Assembly: GCA_019634895.1 (NCBI GenBank) | Contig: JAHCAM010000017.1 | Location: 1 to 56,395, forward strand | From: Steroidobacteraceae bacterium | GTDB lineage: Bacteria; Pseudomonadota; Gammaproteobacteria; Steroidobacterales; Steroidobacteraceae | Length of the DNA stretch: 56,395 nucleotides | Direction of reading: 5' to 3' | Shown here: piece by piece, positions 25,915 to 33,159 of the stretch | How positions within the stretch are numbered: the first letter of the stretch is position 1 | How the letters are laid out: each line of letters starts with the position of its first letter | The notes under the pieces: generated by a model | What the model was told of the DNA's origin: nothing | Databases searched by the model: none | What the model saw: only the letters and a program-made list of their open reading frames with translations | Position numbers and translations under genes: made by a program

Positions 25915-27459
25915 TCAGAGATCGTGGCCCGAGTACGAGCAGTTGAACGACTTGTTGCACAGCGGGAAGTCCGCGACGATGTTGCCCTCGATCGCGGCTT
26001 CCAGCAGCGGCCACTGGAACCACGACGGGTCGCGCAGGTGGCAACGCTCGATGCGGCCGGAGGCGTCGAAGCGCAGCCAGGCGAGCACGTCGCCGCGGAA
26101 GCCCTCGACCAGCGCCATGCCCTCGTGCACGGCATGCGCCGTCGCGATCTCCTCGCGCACCGGCCCGCCCGGCAGCCGCGCCAGGATCTGCTCGACGAGC
26201 CCGAGGCTCTGCTCCACTTCGCGGATGCGGATCCAGACCCTCGCATCCACGTCTCCGGCCTCGAGGCCCGGCACCAGGAATTCCAGCTCGTCGTAGGGCG
26301 GATAGCCCATCGCGCGGCGTGCGTCGAAGCCGCGCCCGGAGGCGCGGCCGATGAAGCCGCCGGCGCCGAAGCGCCGCGCCAGGGCGGGCCGCAGGATGCC
26401 GGTGCCCACGGTGCGGTCCTGCAGCGAGGCGGTGTTGTCGTAGAGCTCGACGAGCGGCGGGAAGCGGCGGCGCGCTTCGGCGATCATGGCGGCAATCGCG
26501 GCCGCGCCCTGCGGTTCGAGGTCGTGGGCGACGCCGCCCGGCACGACGACGTCGCGCATCAGGCGGTGGCCGAAGCTGCGGTCGGCCGCGCGCAGCACCT
26601 GCTCGCGCAGCACGCCGCAGTGCGCGTGCATCAGCGAGAAGGCGGCGTCGTTGCAGATCGCGCCGATGTCGCCGAAGTGATTCGCGAGCCGCTCCAGCTC
26701 CGCCATCAGCGCGCGCAGCCACTGCGCGCGGCGCGGCGCCTCCACCTGCAGCGCCGCCTCGGCCGCGCGCGCGAAGGCCAGCGCACAGGCGACGGCGCTG
26801 TCGCCGGAGACGCGGCCCGCGAGTTCCGCGCCACGCGCCAGGTCGGCACCGGTCATCAGTCCCTCGATGCCCTTGTGCACGTAGCCGAGCCGCTGCTCGA
26901 GCCGCACGATGGTCTCGCCGCTCGCGGTGAAGCGGAAGTGCCCGGGCTCGATGATGCCGGCGTGCACCGGCCCGACCGGGATGCGGTGCAGGTGCTCGCC
27001 CTCGACCGGCAGGAACGGGTACGGCGGCGCGGCGCCGGCGGCGCGTTCGGCGTTTCCGAGCGGGCGGCGGAACCCCCAGCGCCCGTGATCGAGCCAGGGC
27101 CGCGCATCGGGCAGGCCGGTGGCCTCGAGCCCGAACAGGTCCTGGATCGCGCGCTCGAGCCGGATCGCCGGGGCATGCAGTTCGCCGACGGACGGGAACC
27201 GCCCCTCGGGACAGGACAGGCTCAGCACGCCGATGGCCGCGGCCGGCTCGTCGAGCAGCGCCATGTGCACCGCTTCGGCCTCGCCCCAGAGGCCGAGCAG
27301 CGTGACGCTGCCCTGGGTCAGGCATTCCGCCGCGAGGCCCCAGTCGTCGACGTCCACGACCGCACGCGGCCAGGGCCGGTGGCCGGGTACGGCGCGACCG
27401 GCCGCGAGCAGCTCGCCCAGGCTCGGCGCGTCGGGCACCGGCGTGCGCATTTCGCTCAT
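25915..27459 (-). CDS. hyfG: HyfG/NuoCD-like large subunit without Ni-Fe cysteine motifs
   Basis: 514 residues, a natural fusion of a NuoC-like N-terminus (about 1-125; AIQDLFGLEATGLPDARPW) and a NuoD/hydrogenase-large-subunit core (about 150-514; GETIVRLEQRLGYVHKGIEG). In true [NiFe] enzymes the first Cys pair lies in RVCGIC; here the same place reads RVSGDS (216-221), and the C-terminal DPCxxC is replaced by PLCNKSFNCSYSGHDL. It therefore cannot bind Ni-Fe in the usual way and is probably not a hydrogenase. Known relatives are the energy-converting hydrogenase-related (Ehr) complexes of unknown electron donor. ATG 27459 follows GAGG. The upstream intergenic region holds two large palindromes. 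Confidence 0.9.
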   Translation of the reverse strand: MSEMRTPVPDAPSLGELLAAGRAVPGHRPWPRAVVDVDDWGLAAECLTQGSVTLLGLWGEAEAVHMALLDEPAAAIGVLSLSCPEGRFPSVGELHAPAIRLERAIQDLFGLEATGLPDARPWLDHGRWGFRRPLGNAERAAGAAPPYPFLPVEGEHLHRIPVGPVHAGIIEPGHFRFTASGETIVRLEQRLGYVHKGIEGLMTGADLARGAELAGRVSGDSAVACALAFARAAEAALQVEAPRRAQWLRALMAELERLANHFGDIGAICNDAAFSLMHAHCGVLREQVLRAADRSFGHRLMRDVVVPGGVAHDLEPQGAAAIAAMIAEARRRFPPLVELYDNTASLQDRTVGTGILRPALARRFGAGGFIGRASGRGFDARRAMGYPPYDELEFLVPGLEAGDVDARVWIRIREVEQSLGLVEQILARLPGGPVREEIATAHAVHEGMALVEGFRGDVLAWLRFDASGRIERCHLRDPSWFQWPLLEAAIEGNIVADFPLCNKSFNCSYSGHDL

Positions 27460-27484
27460 GACGATGCCTCAACAGCCGGTTTCA

Positions 27485-27582
27485 GCCGGCGTGCGCGGGA
27501 TCCGGCGGGGTCCCCCGCTCGCAAACTCCGCCGGAACTCACGAGTTTGCTCGCGAGGACCCCGCCACCTCGCGCACGCCGGC
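27485..27582. repeat. Large imperfect palindrome (element 1) between hyfF-like and hyfG-like genes
   Basis: Nested inverted arms pair across about 98 bases: GCCGGCGTGCGCG (27485-27497) with CGCGCACGCCGGC (27570-27582), GGCGGGGTCC (27504-27513) with GGACCCCGCC (27556-27565), and GCAAACTC (27521-27528) with GAGTTTGC (27542-27549). The RNA from either strand could fold into one long hairpin. It resembles a REP/BIME or small MITE-type element inside an operon. Confidence 0.85.
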
Positions 27583-27608
27583 ATCAGCGGCAGCACTCGC
27601 GCGCTCTG

Positions 27609-27676
27609 CGCGGCCGGGATCCTGCGAGCGAGCGCGTAAGTTCCGGCGGCGCGAGCGAGCAGGAATCCCGGCCGCG
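27609..27676. repeat. Second palindromic element (element 2), adjacent to the first
   Basis: CGCGGCCGGGATCCTGC (27609-27625) pairs with GCAGGAATCCCGGCCGCG (27659-27676) with one bulged A. The loop holds GCGAGCGAGCGCG and TTCCGGCGGC; the latter relates to segments in element 1. Both elements together fill most of the 247-base gap between the two operon genes. No open frame there is convincing. Confidence 0.83.
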
Positions 27677-27706
27677 ACGTAAGCGCGCAAGCGCTGCCGT
27701 ACCTTC

Positions 27707-29158
27707 TCATCCGAGCATCGCCGCGACGTGGCGGAACCACTCGACCAGCGGCGGCGGCAGGTAGATGCCGGCCGTGAGCACGAGGGCGAGGTGCAGGTAC
27801 ATCGGCACGTAGGACGCCTTGGCGGGCGCGACGCTGCCGCGCACCGGCCCGAAGGCGACCTCGTTGAGCCGCAGGAACAGGGCGCCGAGCGCGACCAGGA
27901 GCCCGAGCACCAGCGGAATCGCGAGCAGGGGCTGCCGGGCAAAGGTCGAGGTGACGATCAGGAACTCGCTCATGAAGATGCCGAGCGGCGGCAGGCCGGC
28001 GATCGCGACCACGCCGATCACGAGCCCCCAGCCGAGCCACGGATGCGACACGGTCAGGCCGCCGATGTCGGCCATCTTCTGCGTGCCCTTGACCTGGGCG
28101 ACGTGGCCGACGCCGAAGAATATGGCCGACTTCGTCAGGCTGTGCAGCACCATGTGCAGCAGGCCGGCGAAGTTGGCGAGCGGCCCGCCCATGCCGAAGG
28201 CGAAGGCGATGATGCCCATGTGCTCGATCGAGGAATAGGCGAACAGGCGCTTGATGTCGCGGCGCCGGTACAGCATGAAAGCCGCGAACACGAGCGAGAC
28301 CAGGCCCATGGTCACCATCAGCGGCCCGGGCGCCAGCGCCCCGGGATTCGCCGCGAGCAGCAGCTTGAAGCGCAGCACCGCGTACAGCGCGACGTTCAGC
28401 AGCAGCCCCGAGAGCACGGCCGAGATCGGCGTCGGGCCCTCCGCGTGCGCATCGGGCAGCCAGGCGTGCAGCGGCGCGAGGCCGACCTTGGTGCCGTAGC
28501 CGAGCAGCAGGAAGATGAAGGCGAGGTTCAGCAGCGACGGGTCGAAGCCGGCCGCGTGCCGCATCAGGATGGACCAGACCATCGCGTCCTGGCCCTGCCC
28601 GACCACCGGGTGCGCGGCCATGTACACGAGGATGGTGCCGAACAGCGCGAGCGCGATGCCGACGCTGCCGAGGATGAAGTACTTCCAGGCGGCTTCCAGC
28701 GCCTCGTGCGTGCGGTAGATCCCGACCATCAGCACGGTCGTCAGCGTCGCCAGCTCGATCGCGACCCACATCAGGCCGATGTTGTTGGCGAGCAGCGCCA
28801 GGTTCATGCCGAACATCAGCGCCTGGTACATCGCGTGGTAGAAGCGCAGGTACCCGGCCGTCAGGCGGCCGCTGTCGAGCTCGTGCTGGATGTAGCTCGC
28901 GCTGAACAGGCTGGTGGTGAACCCGACCAGCGTCCCGAGCGCGATGAAGACGATGTTGAGGTCGTCCACCAGCAGGTAGGCGCCGGGCGCCGGGCGCCCG
29001 CCCAGCAGCAGCGCGAGCGCCGCGCCGAAGGTCAGCGCGGTCGCCAGCACGTTCAGCCGCGCGGTCAGCCGGTACCCGGGCAGCACGGCGAGCAGCAGGG
29101 CCGCGACCAGCGGGATCAGCAGGATCGCGCGGATGGCGAAGTCGCCGGGCCCGGTCAT
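27707..29158 (-). CDS. hyfF: HyfF-like proton-pumping antiporter subunit (NuoN/NuoL family)
   Basis: 483 residues with about 14 transmembrane helices. Pump motifs include LMWVAIELATLTTVLMVGIY with the essential-type helix-5 Glu, LLGYGTKVGLAPLHAWLPDAH with Lys in broken helix 7, FKLL and YRRRDIKRLFAYSSIEHMG with the central Lys of TM8, and a late GLPPLGIFMSEF. It sits in the inner membrane and should translocate protons or sodium. It overlaps the hyfE-like stop by ATGA. The 247-base palindromic region separates it from the hyfG-like gene downstream. Confidence 0.93.
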   Translation of the reverse strand: MTGPGDFAIRAILLIPLVAALLLAVLPGYRLTARLNVLATALTFGAALALLLGGRPAPGAYLLVDDLNIVFIALGTLVGFTTSLFSASYIQHELDSGRLTAGYLRFYHAMYQALMFGMNLALLANNIGLMWVAIELATLTTVLMVGIYRTHEALEAAWKYFILGSVGIALALFGTILVYMAAHPVVGQGQDAMVWSILMRHAAGFDPSLLNLAFIFLLLGYGTKVGLAPLHAWLPDAHAEGPTPISAVLSGLLLNVALYAVLRFKLLLAANPGALAPGPLMVTMGLVSLVFAAFMLYRRRDIKRLFAYSSIEHMGIIAFAFGMGGPLANFAGLLHMVLHSLTKSAIFFGVGHVAQVKGTQKMADIGGLTVSHPWLGWGLVIGVVAIAGLPPLGIFMSEFLIVTSTFARQPLLAIPLVLGLLVALGALFLRLNEVAFGPVRGSVAPAKASYVPMYLHLALVLTAGIYLPPPLVEWFRHVAAMLG

Positions 29159-29817
29159 TGCCGTTCTCCCCGGTGGCGGTCGAGCGCCTGCACGTCCACC
29201 GTGTCGAAGCGCTCGCGGATCCGGAACAGGAAGATGCCGATCACGATGAAGGCGATCAGGATCGAGAACGCGACGCTGATCTCGACCACCAGCGGCATGC
29301 CCCTGGCGCCGGTCGCGGCCAGCACCAGGCCGTTCTCCAGCGACATGAAGCCGACCACCTGGCTCACGGCATTGCGCCGGGTCACCATCATCAGCAGCCC
29401 CAGCAGCACCACCGCGAGCGCGAAGGCGAGGTCCTCGCGCGCGATCGGGTCGGCGCCCTCGGTGACCTGCAGCATCACCGCGACCGAGAGCGCGACCAGG
29501 CCCATGCCGGCGAGCATGGTCGGGCCCACGCCGATGACCGTCTCGATCTCGCGGTGGATGCCGAGGCGCTGGATCATGCGGTGCAGCGCCATGGGGATCA
29601 CCAGCCCCTTGAACACGAGGGCGATGCCGGCGGTGACGTACAGGTGCGGGGCGTCCTGGATGTGCGCCTGCCAGCCGACCGAGGCCGCCAGCACCAGCGC
29701 GTGCACGGCGAAGATGTTGAGGAGCGCGTACAGGCGGTCCTGGTACAGCATCATGAAGCTGACCAGCACCAGCCCGCCGGCGAGCAGGTGGGCGATGTCG
29801 AAGGCGAGCCGGTCCAT
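29155..29817 (-). CDS. hyfE: HyfE-like membrane subunit
   Basis: 220 residues, about six hydrophobic helices, matching hydrogenase-4 component E (about 216 residues in E. coli). The last segment, VVGFMSLENGLVLAATGARG followed by VVEISVAFSILIAFIVIGIFL, resembles the NuoK core with its membrane Glu residues. ATG 29817 overlaps the TGA of the hyfC-like gene as TGATG, and its own stop overlaps the next ATG; both are typical for tight stoichiometric coupling. An integral membrane part of the complex with a possible role in proton movement. Confidence 0.92.
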   Translation of the reverse strand: MDRLAFDIAHLLAGGLVLVSFMMLYQDRLYALLNIFAVHALVLAASVGWQAHIQDAPHLYVTAGIALVFKGLVIPMALHRMIQRLGIHREIETVIGVGPTMLAGMGLVALSVAVMLQVTEGADPIAREDLAFALAVVLLGLLMMVTRRNAVSQVVGFMSLENGLVLAATGARGMPLVVEISVAFSILIAFIVIGIFLFRIRERFDTVDVQALDRHRGERQ

Positions 29818-30764
29818 CACAGGCTCCTCGACACGAACATCAGCAGCGTCGCCAGCAGCCCCAGCATCAGCGCGGCGCCCAGGAATTCCGGCACGCGGAA
29901 CACGCGCATCTTGGCGATCGCGGTCTCGAAGACGGCCAGCAGCGTCCCGCCCGCGGCGAGCTTGCCGATCCAGGCGGCGGCGCCGGCCGCGAACGCCGCG
30001 GGCCCGGCACCGTGCGGCGCCAGGCCCCAGGGCACGAACAGGCAGGCGATCAGCGAGACGTACAGCAGCAGCTTGAGATGGGAGGCGAACTCGATCATCG
30101 CGAGGTGCCGGCCCGAGTACTCGAGCACCATGGCCTCGTGCACCATCGTCAGCTCCAGGTGCGTCGCCGGGTTGTCCACCGGGATGCGGGCGTTCTCGGC
30201 GATCGCGACCATCACCAGCGCGATCGCCGCCATGCCGAGCGAGACGCGCAGCCCCACTTCCGGCGAGCCCATGAAGGCGGCGACCGTGGACAGCTGCGTG
30301 GATCCCGCGACCAGCGCGACCGTGAACGCGATCAGCAGCATGGCGGGCTCGGCGAGCGAGGCGATCATGACCTCGCGGCTCGAGCCGATGCCGCCGAAGC
30401 TGGTGCCGACATCCATGCCCGCGAGCGCGAGCAGGAAGCGCGCGCTGCCGAGCAGCGCGATGATCGCGATCAGGTCCGCGCTCCAGCTGTAGAGCAGGCC
30501 GGTCGCGAAGGTCGGCACCAGCGCGGCGGCCACCCAGGTGGTCGCGAAGATCAGGTAGGGCGCCGCGCGGAACAGCCACGAGGCGTTCTCCGCGAGCACC
30601 ACCTCCTTGCGCAGCAGGCGCAGCAGGTCGCGGTACGGCTGCAGCACGGGCGGCCCGCGCCGGCGCAGCAGCCGCCCCTTCAGCTTGCGGACGAACCCGG
30701 TCAGCAGCGGTGCCAGCGCGAGCACCAGCGCCATCTGCAGGAACTGCGCCAGCAGGTCCGGCAT
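29817..30764 (-). CDS. hyfC: HyfC/NuoH-like membrane anchor subunit
   Basis: 315 residues, about eight transmembrane helices. It shows family features LKGRLLRRRGPPVLQPYRDL (cytoplasmic loop contacting the peripheral arm), GTSFGGIGSSREVM, IAENARIPVDNPATHLELTM with the conserved acidic residues at the quinone-site side, and EYSGRHLAMIEFASHLK. The start at 30764 gives the TGATG overlap seen elsewhere in this operon; an ATG three codons earlier (30773) is equally possible. It connects the HyfG/HyfI-like peripheral arm to the membrane pump. Confidence 0.92.
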   Translation of the reverse strand: MPDLLAQFLQMALVLALAPLLTGFVRKLKGRLLRRRGPPVLQPYRDLLRLLRKEVVLAENASWLFRAAPYLIFATTWVAAALVPTFATGLLYSWSADLIAIIALLGSARFLLALAGMDVGTSFGGIGSSREVMIASLAEPAMLLIAFTVALVAGSTQLSTVAAFMGSPEVGLRVSLGMAAIALVMVAIAENARIPVDNPATHLELTMVHEAMVLEYSGRHLAMIEFASHLKLLLYVSLIACLFVPWGLAPHGAGPAAFAAGAAAWIGKLAAGGTLLAVFETAIAKMRVFRVPEFLGAALMLGLLATLLMFVSRSL

Positions 30765-32779
30765 CAGGGCCATATCGCGAGCACCAGCAGCAGCGACACC
30801 AGCGCGAGGAAGACCAGCGCCAGGTAGCGGCGGATCGTCAGGAACTGCAGCACGTTCAGCCGCCCGGACGCGAATGCGACGGCGCCCGCGACCGGCGCGT
30901 ACAGCCACTCCCACAGCAGGTCGCGCACCACCGCGACGTGGCGCGCGGGCGCAGTGCTGCCCGGCGGCGGCATCTCGACCTGCTCGCGCGCGGCGAAGAT
31001 CCAGGTGCCGAACACGCGGCGGATCGGCTGCGCGAAGCTGCCGGCCGTGTACTGCGTCGCCGGGTCCGGGTCCGGCGTGCCGCAATCCCAGGCCGGCGCG
31101 CGGCGGCGCGCATGCGAGGCGAAACGATGGATGATCACGACCGCGAGCGAGGCGGACAGCGCGATGAACGCGAACACCAGCCAGCCGTTGTAGGAACTGC
31201 GCCCGGCCGCCACCGGCACGATCGACAGCCAGTCCACGCCCGCCTGCAGCGGCATGCGCTCCCCGAGCAGCGCCTGCATCGCCGGCGCCAGCGCGTCGAT
31301 CACGAAGCCCGGCAGGATGCCGGCCGCAAGGCAGAGACCCGCGAGCACGAACATCGCCGTCAACGAGAACGCGTCGGCCTCTTTCGCGTCGCGCGCCGCG
31401 TCGGAGCGCGGCCGGCCGAGGAAACCGATGCCGTAGGCCTTGACGAAGCAGGCCGCGGCGAGCGCGGCGGAGAGCGCGAGCAGCCCGCCGACCGCCGGCA
31501 CCATGATCTTGAGCGCCCACTGCGGCAGTTCCGGGCTCTGCAGGATGGCCTGGAAGGTGAGCCACTCCGAGACGAAGCCGTTCAGCGGCGGCAGCGCCGA
31601 GATCGCGATGCAGCCGGCCAGGAACGCGAACGCGGTCATCGGCATGCGGTGGATCAGGCCGCCGAGCCGCTCCATGTCGCGTTCCCCGGTGGCGGCCAGC
31701 ACCGCGCCGGCGCCGAAGAACAGCAGGCTCTTGAATGCGGAATGGTTGAAGACGTGGAACAGCGCCGCGGTCAGCGCCAGCGCCGCGGCCGCCGGCAGGC
31801 CGTTCGACTGGAACGCGAGCGCGAGGCCGAGGCCGATGTAGATGATGCCGATGTTCTCGACCGTGTGATAGGCGAGCAGCCGCTTGAGGTCGTGCTGCAT
31901 CAGCGCGTACAGCACGCCGAGTACCGCGGTCGCCCCGCCCACCAGCAGCACCAGGAAACCCGACCACCACTGCGGCTCGCCGGACAGGTCGAACGCGATG
32001 CGGATGAAACCGTACACGGCGACCTTGGTCATCACGCCGCTCATCAGCGCGGAGACGTGGCTGGGCGCCGCCGGGTGCGCGAGCGGCAGCCAGGCGTGCA
32101 GCGGAACGATGCCGGCCTTGGAGCCGGCGCCCAGCAGTGCGAGCGCGAGCACCGGCAGCGTGGCCGCGGACCCCTGCGCCGCCGCGCGCATGGCGCCGAA
32201 GGTGTAGTCGCCGCTGGCGGAGGCTAGCAGTCCGAAGCACAGCAGCAGCGCCAGCGTCCCGAAGCTCGCCATGACGAGGTAAACGTAGCCGGCGCGCGCG
32301 TTGTCGCGCTCCTGGTGGTGCGCCATCACCAGCGCCCAGGAGGAAAGCGACATGAACTCCCAGGACAGCAGGAAACTGAAAGCGTCGTCCGCCAGCACGA
32401 CCAGGTTCATCCCGGCGAGGAACAGCGGGTAGAACGGCAGGACGCGACCCGGGGCGTGCTCGTGGCGCCCGTAGCCGAGCGCGAACAGGGACGCTACCGC
32501 GCCGCCCAATCCGATCACGACTGCGAAGAACGCGGACAGGGCGTCGAGCCGGAACAGCGCGCCCTGCCACGGCAGCCCGAGCGGGAGCCAGGCCGTGGAC
32601 GGCGCAGCGGCCGGGTCGAGCAGGTGTGCGAGCGCGAGCGCCGCCATCGCGGAGCACAGCAGCATTGCCGTGCCGTATACCAGCAGCCGCCCGGCGGCAT
32701 GGCGCCCGAACGCGATGCCTCCGAGCGCCGTCACCAGCAACGCGCCGATGCCCGCCAGAAGTCCGGTGATTGCGGACAT
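30764..32779 (-). CDS. hyfB: HyfB-like proton-pumping antiporter subunit (NuoL family)
   Basis: 671 residues, about 16-17 transmembrane helices, matching hydrogenase-4 component B. Conserved elements: LLSWEFMSLSSWALVMAHHQ (TM5 Glu), LLGAGSKAGIVPLHAWLPLA (TM7 Lys), LYALMQHDLKRLLAYHTVEN (TM8 Lys), HSAFKSLLFFGAGAVLAATG and ISALPPLNGFVSEW. The C-terminal soluble part includes APAWDCGTPDPDPATQYTAG, a HyfB hallmark. It overlaps the XRE regulator stop by one base, making it the first structural gene of the operon. Confidence 0.93.
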   Translation of the reverse strand: MSAITGLLAGIGALLVTALGGIAFGRHAAGRLLVYGTAMLLCSAMAALALAHLLDPAAAPSTAWLPLGLPWQGALFRLDALSAFFAVVIGLGGAVASLFALGYGRHEHAPGRVLPFYPLFLAGMNLVVLADDAFSFLLSWEFMSLSSWALVMAHHQERDNARAGYVYLVMASFGTLALLLCFGLLASASGDYTFGAMRAAAQGSAATLPVLALALLGAGSKAGIVPLHAWLPLAHPAAPSHVSALMSGVMTKVAVYGFIRIAFDLSGEPQWWSGFLVLLVGGATAVLGVLYALMQHDLKRLLAYHTVENIGIIYIGLGLALAFQSNGLPAAAALALTAALFHVFNHSAFKSLLFFGAGAVLAATGERDMERLGGLIHRMPMTAFAFLAGCIAISALPPLNGFVSEWLTFQAILQSPELPQWALKIMVPAVGGLLALSAALAAACFVKAYGIGFLGRPRSDAARDAKEADAFSLTAMFVLAGLCLAAGILPGFVIDALAPAMQALLGERMPLQAGVDWLSIVPVAAGRSSYNGWLVFAFIALSASLAVVIIHRFASHARRRAPAWDCGTPDPDPATQYTAGSFAQPIRRVFGTWIFAAREQVEMPPPGSTAPARHVAVVRDLLWEWLYAPVAGAVAFASGRLNVLQFLTIRRYLALVFLALVSLLLVLAIWP

Positions 32780-33048
32780 CAGGTGGAGTCCTGGACCGTC
32801 GCCGCGGCCTTGAGGCGCACGCCGCGCCCGCTGCCCTGGCTCCCTGCGCCCTCGCCGATCAGCTCTATTCCGGCCTGGTCGAGCGCGGCGATGAGCTTCA
32901 TCAGCGAGTCCACGTTGCCGCGGATCACGCCGTCGCTGGCCTCCATGCGCTGGATCGTCGGCACCGACAATCCGGCGCGTTCCGCCAGCTGGCGCTGGTC
33001 GATTCCGAGCAGCGCGCGCGCGGCGCGCAGTTGCGGCGCAGAAATCAC
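32779..33048 (-). CDS. Small XRE-family regulator, first gene of the hyf-like operon
   Basis: 89 residues from GTG 33048. Residues 5-60 form a Cro/C1-type helix-turn-helix (QLRAARALLGIDQRQLAERA, then GLSVPTIQRMEASDGV). The C-terminus includes LIAALDQAGIELIGEG and GRGVRLK, common in small autoregulators of this class. It has no sensor domain. The stop overlaps the start of the hyfB-like gene. The perfect palindrome at 33069-33090 sits at the expected transcription start, so negative autoregulation of the whole operon is likely (inference). No Shine-Dalgarno is visible upstream of the GTG. Confidence 0.9.
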   Translation of the reverse strand: MISAPQLRAARALLGIDQRQLAERAGLSVPTIQRMEASDGVIRGNVDSLMKLIAALDQAGIELIGEGAGSQGSGRGVRLKAAATVQDST

Positions 33049-33068
33049 GGGAACTGTAATCCGGCCGG

Positions 33069-33090
33069 GCGCATAAGCTCTCTTATGCGC
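33069..33090. promoter_or_regulatory. Perfect palindromic operator candidate upstream of XRE gene
   Basis: GCGCATAAG-N4-CTTATGCGC, a perfect 9+4+9 inverted repeat. It lies directly downstream of the -10 hexamer at 33093-33098 on the minus strand, covering the expected start of transcription, and 20 bases before the XRE start codon. The position is typical for repression by a dimeric XRE protein. There is no T-run on either side, so a terminator is unlikely. Confidence 0.75.
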
Positions 33091-33092
33091 AG

Positions 33093-33121
33093 ATTATATA
33101 TATTGATATCTCAGCTATCAA
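33093..33121 (-). promoter_or_regulatory. Near-consensus sigma-70 promoter of the hyf-like operon
   Basis: Read on the minus strand: -35 TTGATA (33121-33116), a 17-base spacer and -10 TATAAT (33098-33093). This is one mismatch from consensus at -35 and perfect at -10, within a distinctly AT-rich island in an otherwise very GC-rich window. The predicted start of transcription falls near 33086, giving a leader of about 38 bases. Confidence 0.8.
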
Positions 33122-33159
33122 TTATGCCGTTCTAAAACTCACCTAAAGGCGCTTGATAC

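Noticed and set aside
27728..30076. A plus-strand open frame of 782 codons opposite the hyf-like genes
   Set aside because: Arg/Gln/His-rich translation typical of an antisense frame; the minus-strand genes have conserved membrane and pump motifs.
25396..32779. Calling the hyf-like operon a functional [NiFe] hydrogenase
   Set aside because: The large subunit lacks both CxxC pairs that bind Ni-Fe, and no maturation genes (hyp) are present.
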